Source of the DNA: Zygnema cylindricum
Lineage: Eukaryota > Streptophyta > Zygnematophyceae > Zygnematales > Zygnemataceae
NCBI GenBank assembly: GCA_037447655.1
Contig: JBBHKE010001110.1
Span: 64,001 to 128,000, forward strand
Direction: 5' to 3'
Length of the DNA: 64,000 nt
Shown one piece after another: positions 32,100-40,748 of the stretch. The first letter of the stretch is position 1, and each line of letters starts with the position of its first letter. Below the pieces are notes generated by a model. That model was not told where the DNA came from. It ran no database searches and worked only from the letters and a program-made list of their open reading frames with translations. The position numbers were made by a program, and so were the translations under genes.

Positions 32100-34013
32100 T
32101 TATTCCTCTCCGCTCAACTCTCTTTGTGTCAAAATGGCAGCGATTCCGGGTTTCCCAAAGTCTGTTTGAAGACAAAAAGGGAGTTTGTGATTGGGAGGAC
32201 GGAGAATTGGAGCACTTGATAAAGCGGTTTTTAATTTTTGAAATGCGAAAATCTGATCGGGACCCCATATAAACGCCACTTCTTTCTTGAGAAGGTCGTT
32301 TAACGGAGATGCGATGGTGCTAAAATTAGATACAAACCTGCGATAATAATTAGCAAGTCCGAGAAAAGCTCGCAGACTAGTGAGGTCCGTGGGAGCAGGC
32401 AATTTACTGATTGCCTCTACCTTTGCTTCGAGAGGAGTGATTCCCTCAGCCGAGATAAAATGGCCGAGGTAAGGCACTCCCTCGGCTCCAAAGGTGCATT
32501 TTGCTGGATGACATTTTAATCCGACCTTTTTCAATTCAGTCAATACCCATTCGATGTGAGCAGCGTGCTCTTTGATAGTAGCCGAGGCAATGATGAGGTC
32601 ATCGATGTAACATCTAGCAAACTTACAGCCTCCAAGAACGGAGTCCATGACTTTTTGAAATACTGCCGGAGCATTTTTCAGTCCGAATGGCATTACGGCC
32701 CATTCCCATCGGCCATCGCTACCCCAAAAGGCAGTTTTATGCCGGTCTTTTTCCTCTATCTCGATTTGATTGAATCCTTGACGGAGGTCAAGGATACTAA
32801 AATAATTTGCTCCGCCTACATGATCAAATATTTCTTCGGCAAGAGGCATGGGATGACGATCTTGAACTGTTCTAGCATTTAGTTCACGATAGTCACCACA
32901 CATTCGACGTTCAGTAAAATTTCCCTCGGAATCTTTTTTCCGAGGCATGACAGTGGGAGCTGCAAATGTGGAGTCTGACCGATAGATTAGGCCAGCTTCC
33001 TCTAGTTCAGCACATCGCTTGTCTACCATTTCCCATTCAGTTTCTGACAAACGATGTTTCGGTTTAAATATAGGGCGATCATCTTCGAGATCTATCGACA
33101 TTTTATAAGCAGTGTGACGACCCAAATCATTCATAGAAAAGGCAAAGGCATCGATATTTCGTAAAACTACGTCATTCAGTAACTCTTGTTCGGCCTTTGT
33201 TAGATTTGTGCCGAATTTCCATTTAGGAGCATCAGGATTTTCGGTCGTCATAGCTTCCATGGCTTGTGCAAAGGCCAACTGCTCATCTGCGATAAGCGTT
33301 TGACCTAACTCGTAAGCTACAGGTGTCTGTTTAAGGCAATTAACCGAATGATTCCAACTGCGTGTTGGAAAAGCAGCACTCCAATGAGGAGTGGGTGGAA
33401 TATGCATGGGACTTGTAGACTGGACAGCCGTATATGCGGGAATAGACCAGGACATATGGCTAGGATTGAGGAAATCGTAGACAGAGATTTCCGGAACTGG
33501 TGGAATTGGAGAAGGAAAGAGGAAAAATTGAAATGTGGTCCCTTGGAGAGTGGGACGGAAAGATTTTCTTAGTGATGCATTCCCCCCCCCAGCTGGTTGA
33601 GACGGATGTGCCTGAGAGTGGCGACCAGCTGCAAACCCAAGACCTAAAACAAAAGACAAAGACTGAGGGTCCATGACACGACCTAATAAAGTGCATCTTT
33701 GACGTTCAGTAAGACCAGGAGCGGCAGTAGTGCCGGGAATGAAATGCATTAGGTGTTCTCGTTCCGTAGAGGTAGGCTCTTCGAGCTCACCGGTATGAAT
33801 GTTTCGGAGCATGCCAGGACCGTCATTAGAGAATGCATGTGAATGTGGGTAAGAAACTAAGGTAGGAAGCACCTTGAGAGGTTGACCCGGGACATTGACA
33901 CTGAAATTAGGGGGACAGTCCTTTTGAATGCAAGGCTGCACCTTATGAAAAGGAAGAAGGGCAGCCTGAATGTCTGTAGGAGGAGGACGACTAACAAGTT
34001 GGCCTCCCGAAGT
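32100..34013 (-). CDS. Ty3 Pol: methyltransferase C-terminus and reverse transcriptase
   Basis: The frame is open from 34013, just after a TAG at 34014-34016, and is -1 to the Gag-protease frame, overlapping it by about 157 bp. The first part (TSGGQLVSRPPPTDIQAAL ... RQRCTLLGRVMDPQSL) looks like the end of the methyltransferase domain, including an RxxLLGR motif X-like segment, so that domain straddles the frame change. After a proline/serine-rich linker comes Ty3-type RT: KPKHRLSETEW, MCGDYRELNA, FSILDLRQGF, the active site YIDDLI (about 32592-32604) and FLGLANYYRRF, then the start of RNase H (QTDFGKPGIAAILTQ). It ends at TAA, probably one nonsense change or a readthrough site. Confidence 0.9.
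   Translation of the reverse strand, partial: TSGGQLVSRPPPTDIQAALLPFHKVQPCIQKDCPPNFSVNVPGQPLKVLPTLVSYPHSHAFSNDGPGMLRNIHTGELEEPTSTEREHLMHFIPGTTAAPGLTERQRCTLLGRVMDPQSLSFVLGLGFAAGRHSQAHPSQPAGGGNASLRKSFRPTLQGTTFQFFLFPSPIPPVPEISVYDFLNPSHMSWSIPAYTAVQSTSPMHIPPTPHWSAAFPTRSWNHSVNCLKQTPVAYELGQTLIADEQLAFAQAMEAMTTENPDAPKWKFGTNLTKAEQELLNDVVLRNIDAFAFSMNDLGRHTAYKMSIDLEDDRPIFKPKHRLSETEWEMVDKRCAELEEAGLIYRSDSTFAAPTVMPRKKDSEGNFTERRMCGDYRELNARTVQDRHPMPLAEEIFDHVGGANYFSILDLRQGFNQIEIEEKDRHKTAFWGSDGRWEWAVMPFGLKNAPAVFQKVMDSVLGGCKFARCYIDDLIIASATIKEHAAHIEWVLTELKKVGLKCHPAKCTFGAEGVPYLGHFISAEGITPLEAKVEAISKLPAPTDLTSLRAFLGLANYYRRFVSNFSTIASPLNDLLKKEVAFIWGPDQIFAFQKLKTALSSAPILRPPNHKLPFCLQTDFGKPGIAAILTQRELSGEE
33579..33594 (-). 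other. Candidate central polypurine tract
   Basis: Sense AGCTGGGGGGGGGAAT, identical over 16 nt to the 3' polypurine tract and about 590 bp from the midpoint of the internal region. It lies in the Pol linker, encoding Ala-Gly-Gly-Gly-Asn. Central tracts that copy the 3' tract are known from lentiviruses and Ty1 as second plus-strand start sites. Function here is inferred. Confidence 0.5.
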
Positions 34014-37000
34014 CTACCAATATCGATCAGGTTCGTCCATTTGGAGCGAACCCGGTGTGCTAGTGAGCCATGGCGAGCCGCGTCAATAATAAGAGGCGGA
34101 CCAATTAATTGTTCGATTCGTTGATAATCAGCCAAAACCGTAGGTCTCGGATCATTATAGGCCGCGACATTTTCCAAGATATACCCCACAGGATAATCTA
34201 AAGTTTCTAGAAAATGCAAGATGCGAACCAACTCAAAAAATAATTTGGTGCGGGGGTCGGCTAATCCGAGACCTTTCCCGGCCCGGGACATTCCCTGGCA
34301 CTCCCATCCGCCAAAAACTAGATCGATTGGACCAATCTCCAGTAAGTGATGGTTGCCCACAATCCGAATGTCTTGTGGGAGGGCGGTATGCATATGCTCG
34401 TATGCAGATTTTGGTAACAAATGCGGGTATTGGGAATGCAACAGATTACAATGATGTAATTGTGATTTCCGTGCTAACGGATCAATCTCCACCGAATAAT
34501 AAAATCGGATTAATAATCCATTCCGCAAACATGCCAGGAGAGACGTGCCTATTCCAGCAAAAAGGTCCAAAATCACTAATCCATTTGGATGAGGTTTCAA
34601 TTGGACCGGATTCCAATCAATGGGAAGAAACCCAGAAGAGTCTGTAGGGACTGGGATTGGGTGAGAGATTGGAGAAAGTGGAATTGACAAGGTTTGGTTA
34701 TAGATTCGGTCAACTTCCCTCGTATCTATAAGAAAACCTGGGTCACTGAAAATTTCTGGTAAGTAAGAACTATCGGGCAAAATTTCTTCTGCTGACAATG
34801 AATGAAATATTTCGGCCCCCACCGAATTCCCTGAAAATGCAGGTATGGAGGTGGCCGAATTCGCCATAATAGGCATGGGCTTCCTAGCGGAAATTAGCGG
34901 AATGCATATTTTGCGTTCCGTGAAGCTAGTGGGCCTATAAGAAAATGTCTGATCATGCATGTCAACACCACCCCCTACACGAAATATAATGTCCGGCCCC
35001 ACTAGGCATTCATAGTCACTACATTTAGTGACTAGAGCGTGAACCGAGATTTCAGCAAAGTCTGTGGCCGTTTCGTTCTGGAACCTGAAAACCAGCGGTT
35101 CCTTAGTGATTCCTAGGACCGGTTCGGTTGTACCCGCCGATGTTAACAACCAAGTAGAAGTGGACTGAAGCTTGTCCGGAGTTAGACCAAGCTTCAGTGC
35201 AAAGCTAGAGCCCAATATCACCGGCTTTGCACCCGTATCCATGAGAGGCAGGGAAGGGGCTATACCATTGATCAGCAATGCACCCTTCGCATTATCCAAA
35301 AAACTAATGTGAGGATCGAGAGACTTTCGCTCCTCCATGGAAATAGGCTGAATAGCAGCAAGATTTCTGTGCAGCTGAAGTGCTTGTAGCGCGGCAGCTG
35401 CAGCAGAGCTATCGGAGAGTAAAGAGATAGGGGAGATTCTCGGTGAGTCGGAAATCATAGCGGATAGAATACACAAGCGTTCTTTCACGCGGTGTGCCTC
35501 ATGTATAGTTCGATCCACTATGTTGAGAGCTTCAGCCGCGATGGCTGAAGCGGTTTCGGGCAAGAGAGGAGAAGGTTCTTTAGTGAAGGACAAAGGAATA
35601 CGCGTATTAGGTATTTTACCGTCACGATTGTGATCGGTCGAACCTTTGTCGAACGTAGCCTCTCGTTGTCGGATGGTGGAATCTCGTAAGATTCGACCTG
35701 CTAATGTGGGCATGTGTACGACGGTGCGAGCCATGCCTGTAAATTGTGGCTTCATTTGGGTCATGAAAGCTGCGAATTGTTCTTTCATCATAGCCGCCAT
35801 TTGCTCTTGCATTTCTAAACGCTCTCTCTCTCTTCGAGATACCTTAGGTGGAGTGGTGTCTTTTTCCGGTTCTTTAACCGGTTGAACCGGTCTTGCAGAT
35901 CGAGCTGGGATGCCACCTGTCTTAATTTGGTTTTGATATGAATATTCCGGGTTTTTTATATGACAGCGATGGACATAATGTCCGGTTTGCTTGCAATGTG
36001 TACAGGTAGCAGATTTGTCTGGACACATTCGGGCATCATGCCCGGTCTTCCCACATCGGAAACATAATCGGTTTCCGGGAGCAACAGGTGGGGTTCCCAT
36101 GGCCGGGACTTTAGGAGGCCGGTTGTTAGGACGAGGATTGTTCCATGGTGGAACAATCGGTTCTTTCGGGACCGCTTTAGGTCGGTCATGGGCTTCCCAC
36201 CAACAATTTTGCATTTCGTATTCCACGGCATGCTGGGCGGCTTGATCGAAAGTGAACTTCAAGCCATATGTTTGAGTCAGGTGACTCTGGATGAATTTTT
36301 TAGACTGACTCGGAAACTGTCCTACAAATTTTTGGACAGCTTCAGCATCCGACATTAAGTCCGGCAATGCTTCACGAAGAGCTTCCATGCGAGCACGCAT
36401 GGCAGGGGCAGTCTCTCCTAACTTCCGTTCGAAGTTCATTAACTCGCGAACTTGGTCAGGGTTTTGCATACGGTATTCCGCTTGCAACATTTCAAACATG
36501 ACAGAGAGCGGATCCAATATAGGGATCGTCATCGCTGGTCGTGCTGGAATTCCAGCACGTGCGGCTATAGCAAACTGTTGCGGTATTTCCGCAACTGCTG
36601 CTGTAATAACATCGCCATTGAGATCAAGGACTTCCGGGATAGCCGGTTGGTATGGAATTTCTGGTTGTCCTATAATAGCAGGACTCCCAGCAAAAGACGG
36701 AGAGAACTCTGTCATCGCAAGTACGGAATCATACTTGCGAGAATAAAGAGTAAGGGCTGAACCTCGAAGGTAACGACCTAAGAGAGAGAAAGCGACCCGT
36801 AGGTCGAACCGATCTTGGTACCGAAATGCAAGATCACGCATTTCGGTATCGAATAGCATTCGAAAATGCGATAACGTCATGGTATCCTTCATTCCTGAAA
36901 AACAGAAATGAAGGCGGCCCCCCCCCTCGGATGTGGAAGCCATTTCCAATAATGGAATGCTTGGAGATAAAACAAGCTTGGAAATTTGCGGAAACCAAAA

Positions 37001-37258
37001 AGATAATGAATCGGAATCCGACCCGTCAAGGGAATCGCGGTCAGATTCCTCTTCGAAAAATGTGGAAGAGACTGATGATAAGGAAGATACTGAGGTGAGA
37101 GTGGATCGAACCGAAGGGGAAATTTGACCCGAGATATTTAGGGAAGGATGGTCCAAAAGACTAGAGAAATCTGATGGTCCGGATTCCGTGGGCCTAAACG
37201 AGGCCGACGATCGAGTGGTTCCGACAGGATAATCAAGATTATCCCAATTGGTGGGCAT
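33857..37258 (-). CDS. Ty3 Gag-protease-DNA methyltransferase polyprotein
   Basis: 1133 codons from ATG 37258, the first in-frame Met after a 0.9-kb leader. Ser-rich N-terminus (1-100); capsid-like alpha-helical region (about 110-390, with FERKLGETAPAMRARM); two CCHC knuckles (about 399-434: CFRCGKTGHDARMC, CTHCKQTGHYVHRC); retropepsin around LMDTGAKPVILG (about 670-680); then from about 890 a C5 methyltransferase: motif I LDLFAGIG (897-904), motif IV GGWECQGMS with candidate catalytic Cys987, motif VI ENV (1029-1031) and motif VIII IDAARHGSLAHRVRSKW (near 1070). Motif order is canonical, so not DRM-type; the LFFE and IDA...HRxR..W pattern is closest to DNMT3-like enzymes by eye. The usual PCQ reads ECQ. 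The last 55 residues are out of the domain's frame; the domain continues at -1. Confidence 0.9.
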   Translation of the reverse strand: MPTNWDNLDYPVGTTRSSASFRPTESGPSDFSSLLDHPSLNISGQISPSVRSTLTSVSSLSSVSSTFFEEESDRDSLDGSDSDSLSFWFPQISKLVLSPSIPLLEMASTSEGGGRLHFCFSGMKDTMTLSHFRMLFDTEMRDLAFRYQDRFDLRVAFSLLGRYLRGSALTLYSRKYDSVLAMTEFSPSFAGSPAIIGQPEIPYQPAIPEVLDLNGDVITAAVAEIPQQFAIAARAGIPARPAMTIPILDPLSVMFEMLQAEYRMQNPDQVRELMNFERKLGETAPAMRARMEALREALPDLMSDAEAVQKFVGQFPSQSKKFIQSHLTQTYGLKFTFDQAAQHAVEYEMQNCWWEAHDRPKAVPKEPIVPPWNNPRPNNRPPKVPAMGTPPVAPGNRLCFRCGKTGHDARMCPDKSATCTHCKQTGHYVHRCHIKNPEYSYQNQIKTGGIPARSARPVQPVKEPEKDTTPPKVSRRERERLEMQEQMAAMMKEQFAAFMTQMKPQFTGMARTVVHMPTLAGRILRDSTIRQREATFDKGSTDHNRDGKIPNTRIPLSFTKEPSPLLPETASAIAAEALNIVDRTIHEAHRVKERLCILSAMISDSPRISPISLLSDSSAAAAALQALQLHRNLAAIQPISMEERKSLDPHISFLDNAKGALLINGIAPSLPLMDTGAKPVILGSSFALKLGLTPDKLQSTSTWLLTSAGTTEPVLGITKEPLVFRFQNETATDFAEISVHALVTKCSDYECLVGPDIIFRVGGGVDMHDQTFSYRPTSFTERKICIPLISARKPMPIMANSATSIPAFSGNSVGAEIFHSLSAEEILPDSSYLPEIFSDPGFLIDTREVDRIYNQTLSIPLSPISHPIPVPTDSSGFLPIDWNPVQLKPHPNGLVILDLFAGIGTSLLACLRNGLLIRFYYSVEIDPLARKSQLHHCNLLHSQYPHLLPKSAYEHMHTALPQDIRIVGNHHLLEIGPIDLVFGGWECQGMSRAGKGLGLADPRTKLFFELVRILHFLETLDYPVGYILENVAAYNDPRPTVLADYQRIEQLIGPPLIIDAARHGSLAHRVRSKWTNLIDIGRLREANLLVVLLLQTFRLPFFLFIRCSLAFKRTVPLISVSMSRVNLSRCFLP

Positions 37259-37359
37259 AAAAATGATAACACCAAATGATGACCAGATAACAAAACCGAT
37301 CTATCCGATATGCTTCAAATGCCAGGCCACACCACTCTTTTGTCCAATCAGCCAATCAA

Positions 37360-37780
37360 TCCCTAACAGGGCCTCGATGGCCAGATCTATCAGGAAGCCG
37401 TATTACCAAAACCTTCTACCCTGCAAACAAGGGGACAAGGCCGAAGGGCCAGATCTATAAAGGCAAATAACTTACTATCCAAGCACTCCCAAGTGCAGAT
37501 CTAAAGCGGCACAATCCACAAAAATGCTAACCAATGCCTCCAACGGCAAGATCTATGAAAGAACTCCCACTCCGGGCAAAGCAAACTCAGCCAAGGCCAC
37601 TCAGGGCCAGATAGCAGGCAAGGAAAGCTGGACGAATGCAATGCTCAATACAAGTGGATTAACACTAATCCACTCCAAACACGATCCCTCTATACGATCA
37701 ACCGACTACCTTAACACGCGCCTGTACCCGCAAGGCATCGTGATACTTACATACACTCTTAGCAATCTGGTGATTGCCAA
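37360..37780 (-). promoter_or_regulatory. Array of small stem-loops in the Ty3 5' leader
   Basis: Plus-strand notation: five perfect stems each abutting AGATCTA or AGATA: GGCC-tcgat-GGCC (37370), GGCC-gaag-GGCC (37440), GCACT-ccca-AGTGC (37483), TGCC-tccaac-GGCA (37535) and GGCC-actcag-GGCC (37595). In RNA sense each hairpin follows TAGATCT or TATCT. Two more stems follow: GTGGATTAACACTAATCCAC (37653-37672) and GCAATC-tggt-GATTGC (37762-37777). Stem sequences differ while the pairing and flank persist, which suggests RNA structure such as a packaging or dimerisation signal. Confidence 0.6.
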
Positions 37781-38135
37781 GGGTGAACTGCGGTTGTTCG
37801 CTATAACCGAAGTTTTGCAGCGCTCCCAAGAACGGATCCGCTCCACTAACTCCACTCCTTGGTGAAGTACGTCTCAATGTGAGCAAACGATGCTCAAGAT
37901 ATATAACAAGGAAAATGGGGAAAACAAAAACCAAATACTTAAGTTAGTGTAGTATATCGTTGGCCGAAAATTGGCCAATAAGATAAAACGTCAACAAACA
38001 AGCAAATGGTATTTATATATGAAAAGCTAGTTATAGATTTTTGTAGAAATGTATCTATAAATATATATTTTTTTTCTTTAAATAAAAAGAAACCGAAATT
38101 GAAATAAAAACAAACAAGGGAGAAAAGAAAATACG

Positions 38136-38156
38136 ACAATTTTCAAGTGCAGGAAT
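38136..38156 (-). promoter_or_regulatory. Candidate self-priming primer-binding site of the Ty3 element
   Basis: Sense sequence straddling the end of the upstream repeat (ATT, then CCTGCACTTGAAAATTGT). It matches no tRNA 3' end I know. It is a perfect 21-nt reverse complement of 38709-38729, which lies 553 bp upstream in the same transcript. A primer pairing there would have its 3' end next to the repeat boundary, the geometry of Tf1-type self-priming. Confidence 0.5.
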
Positions 38157-39538
38157 ACTAAGCCGATGGATGACCACTAGGCCCCACAGTCTATTTATAT
38201 TCCTTGCAGGAGTTATCTTATCAAGGATAATCTGAATTTATACTTAAATATAATAAATCAAAGCATAAACAACCGGGAGAGATAAATAAAAACCGCAAAT
38301 GACAATATGCCCGACACTTATGAGGTTTGAGATAACCAAACTCAAAAGATGCGCAAAAGCCAAATAAAAATAAATACAAAATCACAATAAATAAAAACAA
38401 CACAACAATAATTCCAACATGCAACTTCCACACTAATTAAAGTTCAGCCACAATCGGGAAAGAAGTTTGTGTTGTGAGATCGCGGTCGAAATCCACTCAA
38501 AAAGATGAGAAAAATGAAGGGAAGCCGTGTAGGTCCTAGCCGAAGCCGTATAGATTAATTTGTAAGGCTTTACAAGATATGATAATATAATAGAAAACTA
38601 GACGCTTCACGCAAAGGCAGAAAATCGCCTCTAAGCTGTCCGGACAATTTCACAAATAAAAAGATGGCTGCAGAGAATCCTCAATACTGAAAATAAATCA
38701 AATGAATAATTCCTGCACTTGAAAATTGTGTGCAGGAAATGATGCGAAATGAACTAAGTAACCAAAACTACGCCTAGCGAAAACAAGCCAATCAGAGTAC
38801 AGCGTGCTATGTAAATATTTGCGTCAAGTTTGGATTCGACCAATAGGAGGCCGAAATCCTATGCCCTACGTTAAAAAATCTATAACCTACGGATTAAAAC
38901 CCTTCCTATCTACATGTGAATGCGTGAACCTCCAAATGGTTCACGACTTAAAATAGTCCAATAGCGTAGCTTCGTCAGAACTGACAGCGAATTCGTCTGT
39001 CATTTGCGTCGACGGTCCAGATGCGAAGTTACGAAAATTACATAATCAGCGTCGACGGCCGGGATGCTACTTTACGAGAAACGATTAAAAATTGTTGTCG
39101 GCCGGGATTTTCGGAAATGAAAGTAGGTACGGTAGGACCGAAAGTACGGTCCAATTTGTAATCGCGGAAATTCCGGGTAATGTAAGTCGTACGGTGGACG
39201 TAAAATAATCGAATCCACCGTCGGCAAAAATCGCGTAAGATATCTATTGTACGGTAAGTCGTGGCCGCGGGAATTCCGGTCGGCGTAAGTCGTACGGTCG
39301 AAGCGAAATAATCAAATCCGCCGTCGGCGGAAATCGCGGAAAAATATACGTCGTACGGTAGGACCGCGGGTACGATCCAAATCGTTATCCCGGAAATCAC
39401 TGAAAATGTAGGTTATACGGTACACGTCGTACGGTCCTGCAAAACCCAATAATACCCAAATACAAATTAGTGTAGCGGCTGCCGGTCTTAACGCCTAAAT
39501 ATAAACAACTAAAATGTCCGACGACATGCGGCATGACA
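38155..39538 (-). repeat. Upstream terminal repeat B' of the Ty3 element
   Basis: 1384 bp, about four mismatches to 28620-30003. Starts TGTCATGCCG in sense next to the host duplication and runs directly into the leader without the A segment. It contains the hairpin CCTGCAC-loop-GTGCAGG (38711-38735) that includes the partner of the candidate primer-binding site, and the second TACGGT array. Confidence 0.9.
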
Positions 39539-40055
39539 CCTTTAACTGTGACCTTTAGATCCACTAATCCTACAAGGTTTGTACTTACAACTCTACCATC
39601 CCCATAATCTATATCAACAGTGGGGATCTTCCTCAACTTTGTAAACCACCTCTTGTCTTTGCACATATATATAGATGCTCCCGATTTTATTATCCACCCT
39701 TCCTCCGAGGGTTCTTTCTTACCTCCAAATGCACATTTTGCTTTATTGGTATTTCCACTTCATTATCTCTTTTTTCATTGTGGAGAAGCTTCTCCATCTC
39801 CTATTTGTTGCTGTTCACTTGCCTGTATTTGATACTTAATTCTTCCAATAGGGTGGAATCAACCATGTAATGTCGCGGTGTTCTGCAAAAGTGACAAACG
39901 TTTTTCTTTTGAGCTCCTATTTCTTGTTCATTGGGTTGTCCTCCTCCTTTTTCCTTATAGGTAATGCCTGAAATATATTTAATGGCCACCGTAGGTGGTG
40001 GGCCCATAACCTGAAATTTTGTGGGCTCGGTTGCCCTACAGAATGCATAGTCCAC
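39539..40055 (-). pseudogene. Copia B gag end and protease N-terminal part
   Basis: Gag opening overlapping the LTR (MDYAFCRATEPTKFQVMGPPP from 40055), a short degenerate zinc knuckle (CHFCRTPRHYMVDS, last Cys lost), then protease-region sequence MCKDKRWFTKLRKIPTVDIDYGDG and VDLKVTVKG, cut by the Ty3 insertion at 39539. Much of gag is missing between the opening and the knuckle. Confidence 0.75.
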
Positions 40056-40402
40056 AAGTAGCCACTAGGATATCATCAACCCACTTTGGTGTCACCAATA
40101 ATACCTGCCACCCTGGCAGGAAAAAACTCTGACCATCCTCATCCTTGTGAGGACAAGACTCCTCTGAGTGTAACGCAAAAAGAATAACTGAATTTGCTCC
40201 CTTGAGCAATTAGTTATGGCAAGCTAAAGACAGCCTATTTATATAGAAGGTCACCTGGAGAGAGGCGCCTCAAATATTACTAAGTCCTAGTCTACCTACT
40301 CTAAGCTACCTATTACTAAACCCTAGTCCAATAGGAACACTTAATATTACAAGAAGTTACAATGGGCGATGTACTTATTATACGTCCATTGTATGACATG
40401 GA

Positions 40403-40597
40403 CTACAAGGTGACACCTCTCAAATCGGGAGCCATGGTTCCTCCTCCCATCTTTTCAGGTATCAAATAATGCGGCGCCACGTGGCACCGCGCGACGCAAT
40501 CTCCGAATTCCGCCAGAAGCTCACTTCGGGTGGCGGCTACAATGCTGGCCATCTGATCAAAACATATTTTACACGGTTCAGATTCGCGTACGTGCAT
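40403..40597 (-). CDS. Conserved small ORF in copia LTR (copia B 5' LTR copy)
   Basis: 64 codons, MHVRESEPCKICFDQM ... HVAPHYLIPEKMGGGTMAP. Third copy of the LTR ORF with an intact frame. Its position in the 5' LTR would put it in the U3/R region ahead of gag. Confidence 0.35.
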   Translation of the reverse strand: MHVRESEPCKICFDQMASIVAATRSELLAEFGDCVARCHVAPHYLIPEKMGGGTMAPDLRGVTL

Positions 40598-40681
40598 AAA
40601 TTGTTCCTCTTAATGAGTTTGGTGTGAATTTGCCGTCGTGTCACAGTTTCAGTACGTATGAAATCTAATGAGTTCATCGTT

Positions 40682-40748
40682 TCGTAGCGCCTTAATGGTT
40701 ACGGCTATATAGAATGCAGAGGTTGCAGGTTCAAATCCGGCAGTATAC
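40682..40748 (+). other. tRNA-like sequence in copia B 5' LTR (antisense)
   Basis: TCGTAGCGCCTTAATGGTTA followed by a perfect B-box AGGTTCAAATCC. Lacks about 12 bp of the middle found in the 3' LTR copy. Opposite in strand to copia B. Confidence 0.55.

Larger units (their letters stand above)
28430..39538 (-). mobile_element. Young Ty3/gypsy retrotransposon with DNA methyltransferase, PHD finger and split terminal repeats
   Basis: 11.1-kb minus-strand element. Coding order: Gag, two CCHC knuckles, aspartic protease, C5 cytosine methyltransferase, RT, RNase H, DDE integrase, PHD finger. RT-before-integrase is Ty3-type. It is flanked by CCTT (CCTTT if the outer T is counted) within copia B. 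In sense order the repeats are B' (39538-38155), internal 7959 bp, A' (30195-30006), GC, B (30003-28620), A (28619-28430). B and B' differ at about four of 1384 positions and A and A' at one of 190, so insertion is recent. Coding is near-intact: one frameshift or frameshift site and one in-frame TAA. Confidence 0.9.

Noticed and set aside
33857-37258. DRM-type (rearranged) plant methyltransferase
   Set aside because: Motif order I-IV-VI-VIII is canonical; DRM proteins have the catalytic motifs permuted.
28430-39538. Ordinary LTR-internal-LTR interpretation of the Ty3 element
   Set aside because: The upstream copy lacks the 190-bp A segment and the downstream side has it twice, so a standard two-LTR layout does not fit the sequence.
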